In this document: one piece after another, positions 57,501 through 64,000 of the stretch | Layout: the number at the start of each line of letters is the position of its first letter | How positions within the stretch are numbered: the stretch's first letter is position 1 | Source: Hermatobates lingyangjiaoensis | Taxonomy: Eukaryota; Arthropoda; Insecta; Hemiptera; Hermatobatidae | NCBI GenBank assembly: GCA_026182355.1 | Contig: JAPFBL010000229.1 | Coordinates: 225,001 to 289,000 of the forward strand | Direction: 5' to 3' | DNA: 64,000 nt | Translations under genes and position numbers: made by a program | The notes under the pieces: generated by a model | What the model was told of the DNA's origin: nothing | What the model saw: only the letters and a program-made list of their open reading frames with translations | Database searches by the model: none

Positions 57501-60079
57501 AGAAACAAAGTGAAAAGTTGAACCAGTCGGTTTCATTCTTTACTCATATATATCAAAGTTTTATGTTGCTCTTATTACATATGCTTGTTACGCAACATAT
57601 GTGCAGTTGTATATTTCTAAATAAATATGTTAAAAAAAAGTTAGAAATTGTACTAGGGATCATTATTGATTATGTGGGAGGTCTTAAAGCTACGACGTCT
57701 ACATTTATGTCTACAACTAACCCGATTGGTAGGTTTAGAGTACACATTGGAAAATATACTTATGCTCGAAGGTTTCAAGTAGAAGTTTTTATAGAGAATG
57801 GATAGAAGTTGACTAATGATTGATGAATAGTAACAAGACAAAGTAGAAAAAAACCTAATAATAGATCCCAGCCTTTGAGAAGAGACAAGAAAGTAGAAGT
57901 ACAGAAAGTAAAATCATTGCTTTTCCGTTTGGGCTTAAAATGGTAATGTGTTGCAGCAATTAGACTCCAGTGTTGACTAAATCAAGTTAATTGAATTGTA
58001 TTAAATAAATCTGATTTCCACTTGTTATCTTATGACAATCGTTTATGCTTTTTATCATCTCCTGATGAAAGATTTGCTTTGATCTCAGTTCTGATATATT
58101 TTATTTTTGTGAAGTCTAGTCGAAAGACTATCCCTTAATAATTGAAATTTACAAATTAATGAATATAATTAATATCAGTGAAATTAAAACAAAATCAATG
58201 CATAAATGAAATATGCTCTTGAAAGACAACGCCAGTTGGGGGGGGGGGGGGGGGGGGGGCTATAACTACCAGAAGATTAGACATGTAGCCCATGTAACAA
58301 GTGTTGCAATATGTTAGAACAACAAATACATCTACCTTTAATGTCCAATAACGTTATTAATAACAAAACATTAATTTAATTAACGCTGACTCTACAGCTA
58401 AATTTATTATTTCACTTTTGATGAACTATTCCTTGTTTTCTCTAACCGTCCATTAGTTTTCCAATTAAAGATACTACTTTCTTCCCTTCCCATCCTACTT
58501 TCTTATTTTCTTTTCTCTTTTTTTGTTGTTGTGATGTTTTCCAGATTTTCTCATAATATACCAGTTACCAACATACTTCGAAAGGCCTTACAATTTTTTT
58601 TGTTTTCCTATTGATTTTTTTGGTGATTTATTGTACATTAATACACTCATATTATTTATGTACACACATATAAATGCTTTTGTTTCTATATAAAAAGTTG
58701 AAATGAAAAACACAGAATTTCAAGTAAAAATTTGATATGTTAGGAAGATATTATTAAGTTTTATGTCCTCACTATCCGTTATTGTTTCTGTTTTTAATTA
58801 TATTTTCTCATGCAAGAATATTTGAACTTATCGTGTATAGAAATATATACAGATGTAGAATTGAAATGTCACAGAAATGTTTAATATTATAAAAACCGAT
58901 TTTTCACCAACATTGGACCTTCAGTTTTAAAACTGATTATTTGTAATGTAAATATCACATTTAAATTCATCCCAGTACCTCTCGATTATTTATTGTAAAT
59001 AAACAATCTGTGTTAACATATTAATGTAGAATTTAGCAGGTTATTTACTATAAAAAAAGTTTCATTTTTAAATGTGTAAAAACTTATTTATATAAATTAG
59101 TTTAATAATTCATCTGATACTATAAAATATTGTGTGAAGATTACAAAAAATGTTCTTATATGTTATATTTATTTAAATGTTATGTTGTTCTAAAGTTTAT
59201 AAAGAAGTATATATATAAATGTAAAAAAATTATTTTAAGTTAAAAATCTGTTGTTGAATTTTAATAATTTCCTGTCATATATTATATGTAATGTCTATAA
59301 ATAAATTGTACAATAAAACAGGTTGTTGGAACTTATTTAGTTAAAACACTTGATAAAAGGATTATTTCAAGATGTTTTTAACTCTGAGTATGTTGTTTTT
59401 GTACCAGTTTTGAAAACAACATTAATTTATGATTTACTTTTGTTGAGTGTACCTTCGATCACCAAATTTTTGAACATCTGTTATTTCAACGCTTTTATTA
59501 CAAAACTTTAAAGTAATAAGCAAACATTCTCTATGGCTTTGCTTTTATAAATTAATACTCGTTAATATTGAAGGCAGTAAGATGACAAGTTTAGGAGGTC
59601 TGTCAACATCCATTCATGCGATTGTGATTGGGTTAGTAGGACTTGAGAAGCAGTGTTGAACTGAGTTGTATGTTTTGCATCCATAGGCCGTATTATCATT
59701 ATAAGGTATCTCACTGATATTCAAAGACCGCCTGAATGCAATAAATGCTGGATATTTGTTTAAAATATTTTAAACACGTGCCGAACCGTTTACTAATTCC
59801 TAAAAATATATAACAGACACACAATTATTAGTGTATAATATATTTTTATTATTTATTTGTAATAATAAAATATAGAAAAGGGACTTTTTGGTTATATATT
59901 TCAAAAGGGGTACAATTTCCAAACTCTCTTCTTGACTACGAGCTTGAAATATTATAACAAAATTTATTTGTTAGATGCATTTACATGAATAGAATTTGAG
60001 AACATAAGAAAAGAAGAGGTGGCAGAATGGTACATTTTTCTAAATCATGAAATACCGTCTGCAAGAACTTGTCAGGTTG
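57501..60079. other. No gene recognised
   Basis: AT-rich. A frame of 95 codons at 57518-57805 shows no domain. Contains the poly-G tract at 58238-58259, annotated separately. Confidence 0.4.
58238..58259 (+). repeat. Poly-G tract, 22 G
   Basis: Uninterrupted run of 22 G in an otherwise AT-rich context. Could be a genuine mononucleotide/G-quadruplex-forming tract or a base-calling artefact. Confidence 0.9.
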
Positions 60080-60769
60080 TACCTTGGCAAGCAAAACTAA
60101 CATGAGTACATTTCTGTTGCAGGTAGGTATGTTTGTTATCCGGTTTCGGTCAAGCGGGTGTGTAAGGTAGCATAACACCGAGGTTAGGTACCTTGTACCT
60201 TGGCAAGCAAAACTAACATGAGTACTTTTCTGTTGCATGTAGGTATGTTTGTTGTCCGGTTTCGGTCAAGTAGGTGTGTAAGGTAGCATAACACCGAGGT
60301 TAGGTACCTTGTACCTTGGCAAGCAAAACAAACATGAGTACTTTTCTGTTGCATATAGGTACGTTTGTTGTCCGGTTTCGATCAAGTGGGTGTGTAAGGT
60401 AGCATAACACCGAGGTTAGGTACCTTGTACCTTGGCAAGCAAAACAAACATGAGTACATTTCTGTTGCAGGTAGGTATGTTTGTTGTCCGGTTTCGGTCA
60501 AGTGGTTGTGTAAGGTAGCATAACACATAGGTTAGGTACCTTGTACCTTGGCAAGCAAAACTAACATGAGTACTTTTCTGTTGCAGGTAGGTATGTTTGT
60601 TGTCCGGTTTCGGTCAAGTGGTTGTGTAAGGTAGCATAACACATAGGTTAGGTACCTTGTACCTTGGCAAGCAAAACTAACATGAGTACTTTTCTGTTGC
60701 AGGTAGGTATGTTTGTTGTCCGGTTTCGGTCAAGTGGGTGTGTAAGGTAGCATAACACCGAGGTTAGGT
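60080..60769 (+). repeat. Six-copy 116-bp tandem array
   Basis: TACCTTGGCAAGCAAAAC starts at 60080, 60196, 60312, 60428, 60544 and 60660, exact 116-bp period. Units carry GTTGTCCGGTTTCGGTCAAG and AGGTAGCATAACACCGAGGT. Two variants of the last part (CACCGAGG vs CACATAGG) divide the copies. Open frames on the minus strand are by-products. Confidence 0.95.
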
Positions 60770-61189
60770 ATGCCAAGACGACTTGGAAGTGCAGGGGGCC
60801 AAACCCTTTACAAGCCATGAGAAATAGCTGCCCTTTCATCAATGTCGACTGAACCTACAGTGAAGGTGGGGCTTGATTAGGGCCCTACAGATCAGCTTTG
60901 GAAGCATCTCTGATGCCACTAGCAAACATCGCACTTCACAGCAACTTCGAACTTTGGCTTCAGTCATATTTGATAACAAGAAGAAAACAACGATATCATC
61001 AACAAATTTCGCTTTTCAAAAACCAAATGATAGGTTCCAATAGAGTTGGATATATAAAAAACATGCTAGTATTTTGAGTTTTGAAAACCAACTAAATGAA
61101 AAAAAACCCTAAAAGTATTCTTTCTGAATGATAATAATGAAGGACAACGGTGGAGTTGTAAGCACAGCCGAATAAAAAAAATATGGATT
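60770..61189. other. No gene recognised
   Basis: 60775-60930 is GC-richer (GACGACTTGGAAGTGCAGGG) with no recognisable product; the rest is AT-rich. Confidence 0.4.
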
Positions 61190-61400
61190 GGTCTACACTC
61201 ACTTAACTAAAAGTAAGTATAATATCAAACATATTGGGTACATAATGTCTCATGTATAATAATATACCAGTCTAATAATAATAATAATATACCTATAATA
61301 TAGGTTATAATAATAACCTAGTAAATGTCAATATGAGAAAGTTTTATTTGTATTTCACTCTTGGAGAAAGTACAGATAATGATTCGACCAGTCACTAAGA
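61190..61400 (+). repeat. Dispersed repeat family L, copy 2
   Basis: TTGGTCTACACTCACTTAAC, AATATCAAACATATTGGGTA and GGAGAAAGTACAGATAATGA correspond to 50830-50970. Confidence 0.5.
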
Positions 61401-61630
61401 ATAGCCAAACTTAGATAATTCTGTGAATGATGTTCACTCCAGATTTTTTATTATTCTTTATAATAATAAAGAACGGTTATTGTTTTAATAGAAAGAGCTT
61501 GAAATTTGAATGTAATGTTACCCTCATTATGAAGTTCTTCAAAAACCCTCATATATGTATTTATTGTATAAAAAACGTTTAAATAACCAATCATATTTTT
61601 TTATAACATAAAATGTAATTTATATTATTA

Positions 61631-61830
61631 ATATGGCAAACCGTCATACCTCGTATGATGATCTTGGAGTCGTTGGAGTGCTTTCGGAAGCTGACTTTTA
61701 ACTCACGATGGACAACGTCCGAAAGCACTCCAACGACTCCAAGATCATCGTACGAGGTATGATGGTTCGCCATATTAATCATATAAATCATACTAACCTC
61801 AGTGGTAATAATAATATGCATGTATAAAAT
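61631..61830. repeat. PLE-type foldback, family K, copy 2
   Basis: Arms 61631-61690 and 61717-61775 (ATATGGCAAACCGTCATACC / complement); core ACGATGGACAACGTCCGAAA-GCACTCC. 61776-61830 continues the family flank (AAATCATACTAACCTCAGTG), as at 29219-29245. Shorter arms and a different loop from copy 1. Confidence 0.85.
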
Positions 61831-62319
61831 GTAATATTGAAGAATTAAATTAGAACCTATTGAAAGAAACGGAATACACAATTTCCTTAAAATAATCTGA
61901 AATAACAGAATTACACTCAATTCATCACGCAAAGCAGTTAGTTTAATGTCCTGAATCCTCTTTTATAAACAAGCATATTTCTTCATTTCAAAAATGTTGC
62001 AAATGGCAGAAAGAATTGCTGACTGTAATATCTGCCAGTTTTCCGAATGGTTTCCGCTGCTAATAATAGCTGCAAGGGGTGAGTTACACCCTCGCTCAAG
62101 GGTTGAGATAAAAGACTGTAAATTTGGCCTTCCCTTACAAGGAGCTCTTCTCCTAATGTGTTCATATATAAGGTGTCTAGTTTATACACTCCAATTTCTA
62201 CTGTCTTCTTACCCAAGTTTTTTTCCTGCAAAAATACTATTAATCATATCGAAAGTAATGGAGAACCTGTTTTTCTTGAAGAATTAACTAGTGAACTATT
62301 TTTTTTAAAAAGAAACTGG
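61831..62319. other. No gene recognised
   Basis: Two overlapping 82-97 codon frames on opposite strands (61983-62287) lack any known domain. Confidence 0.35.
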
Positions 62320-62650
62320 AGTGGCCTACACTCAACTTTACAACAAGTAAAAACAATATCAAACTTTTTGGGTATATAATGTTCCATTTAGACATAATAT
62401 AAATGTTTAAATGGGATATGTTTAGACCTAGAAGTCCTACATATAGTTATCAATATAAGCGCTTATTGCAGCATATCACACAGTTAATGTAAATAATATC
62501 ATTATAGTAAATATAGTAAAAAGTGTTTTTACATAATAGTAAAAACACTTTTGTAAAGCCAAAGTGAAAATTTCGTGTTTCAAAATAACCTATTACAGGA
62601 GAGAATGACTTTTGTTCCAATAACCAATGAATCTCATAAATGGTCATTAG
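62320..62650 (+). repeat. Dispersed repeat family L, copy 3
   Basis: CTGGAGTGGCCTACACTCAA, AATATCAAACTTTTTGGGTA and CGTGTTTCAAAATAACCTAT match 50835-51100. Includes a local hairpin TAGTAAAAAGTGTTTTTACA at 62514-62540. Confidence 0.5.
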
Positions 62651-62999
62651 TAACAGTACATTGCCAATATTAAGCTTTAATAACCTTTATCTGACGTCGT
62701 TGTAAAATGAAAATTTAAGCCTAAGTTTTCACTTTAAGACTTTAAAATATCCTTATTTCGTCTGAAAACTGTCAGAAGCCTATAAGAAAAAGTGTAAGTG
62801 TCATGGAATTACCGAAGAACCAACTTGAAATTAGTAACTGTTTTGTTATATAAGACTAAGGAATCCATTCCACAAACTTCATTATTACCCAAGATAATAT
62901 GATACATAGACACAAGAAAATCTACATTTGACATTAAGTTCTGTTCAAGACTTCAAGATATAGATTGGTTAGGGCATTTTGTAAGACAAATTCATCATA

Positions 63000-63240
63000 A
63001 CATGGAAAGCATAGAAATTATATGTTTTATTGTCGTTGATTTTTCCGATGTAAACCTTTATTCTTCTTAAAGTCATATTAAGTCATTGAATCATTCCACA
63101 TTTTTTTCATTAAAACTCTAAACATAAATTTTGTTTCAGCAGATATATAAGTCAATATAAGCAATGTAAATAAATATCAACAAATCCGACAAGAATAACA
63201 AGTGATCAATTAGTCCAGGATGAAAATTCAGTTTTTTATA
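63000..63240 (-). repeat. Dispersed repeat family F, diverged inverted copy
   Basis: Minus strand reads AACTGAATTTTCATCCTGGA, TTATTTACATTGCTTATATT and GACTTATATATCTGCTGAAA, comparable to 20707-20810. Diverged, weak. Confidence 0.4.
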
Positions 63241-64000
63241 GCTTTATTGTTCTTTGCAGCAATTAAAATATTACGAATTGTTTTTATAATTTGCTAATTT
63301 TTTGTGAAATTTTCTGTCAAAATTTAATTGTTCTTTAACGAGCCATTTAGAGTCAAAACACATTTTCTGAAAACATAAAATTTACCATAACACCCCTTTG
63401 GTGAATGCAATTTTAACACCAAATACCTCATCCCATACCATCCCACAAACTCCTCTATTTTTCGGTGGAATTTAATTTCGAGCTGTCAAACTGAATTGCC
63501 TTTATCGTCCTCAGAAGCTATCATATTGAACGGTAAGTCAAATTTTCTACATTTTATTGAAAAAAAAAATATTTTTGTTGTTTTAAAAATTTGATGACTT
63601 TTTCCGTAATTTCTTTTGTAGACTCAATGATAATGCTAAAATATGAAGAATGTAGAATTAGCAGTAAAAGTGAAAATAAAAAGTTGTCTAAAAGGACATT
63701 TTGGCCACAAAAGTGACTATCTGATTATGCATAATATGCATAATTGCTCCCCCAACCATACAGTACATCTACACTATGAAGCCCATATTTGTATAACATC
63801 TCAATTTGATCTATCAAAGATTCTGAACCGTAGTGTCTATAGAAGCTTCTAGATACACACTTCAACATTAGGTTTAGTGTAGTCTACTAAAAATTGTATT
63901 TACCTACTTCTAAATCCCGTACATTATAATGTAAACATTTGTTCACATTAATATTTACTCGTTTCATTAATGGTCAGTTGGGAGCATAAACCACCATTAG
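63241..64000. other. No gene recognised
   Basis: AT-rich to the window end; a 69-codon frame at 63643-63852 has no recognised domain. Confidence 0.4.

Noticed and set aside
60080..60842. 85- and 64-codon minus-strand frames with shared YLTSVLCYLTHPLDRNR
   Set aside because: Readings of the 116-bp tandem repeat.

Overview
This window looks like a piece of a large, AT-rich, intron- and repeat-dominated animal nuclear genome, most likely an arthropod. The single convincing host coding segment is one exon of a Dpr-type immunoglobulin-domain neuronal surface protein. A nuclear mitochondrial insertion (numt) reads only with the arthropod/invertebrate mitochondrial code and keeps the ancestral arthropod order ND4-trnH-ND5. 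A chelicerate such as a horseshoe crab would fit the repeat content, but that is a guess; no operons, CRISPR or bacterial signals are present.

Layout. 1-11.5 kb: fragments of Penelope-like retroelements (PLEs), including a GIY-YIG endonuclease relic and an N-terminal ORF module, a tandem array with a 130-bp tRNA-like unit, and the first foldbacks. 11.5-19 kb: (TG)n-bearing repeat copies, a minisatellite and two PLE-type foldbacks with flanking direct repeats. 19-21 kb: a duplicated dispersed repeat around a mariner-type MITE. 22-32 kb: the densest cluster of inverted duplications, including an almost perfect palindrome with about 287-bp arms, and a second 130-bp array split by a PLE-type insertion. 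34-39 kb: relics of a hAT transposase, two abutting PLE 5' modules and a Helitron helicase. 42.7 kb: the Dpr-like exon. 44-45 kb: a LINE relic. 45.8-48.7 kb: the numt, in which a hAT MITE sits inside ND5 and a 131-bp piece of ND4 has become a nine-copy tandem array. 50-54 kb: tandem duplication, long inverted repeat and a 19-bp minisatellite of about 50 copies. 55-64 kb: hAT MITE, two LINE relics, a poly-G tract, a six-copy 116-bp array and another foldback.

The genes do not form a pathway. The plausible reading is that the window is mostly intronic or intergenic DNA around a long-intron Dpr gene on the + strand, filled with decayed mobile elements. The most distinctive signals are the mitochondrial-ND4 satellite and the repeated occurrence of a CTGANGA...GAAA (hammerhead-like) core in many sequence-unrelated foldback repeats. 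All open reading frames apart from those listed appear to be chance or repeat-driven.
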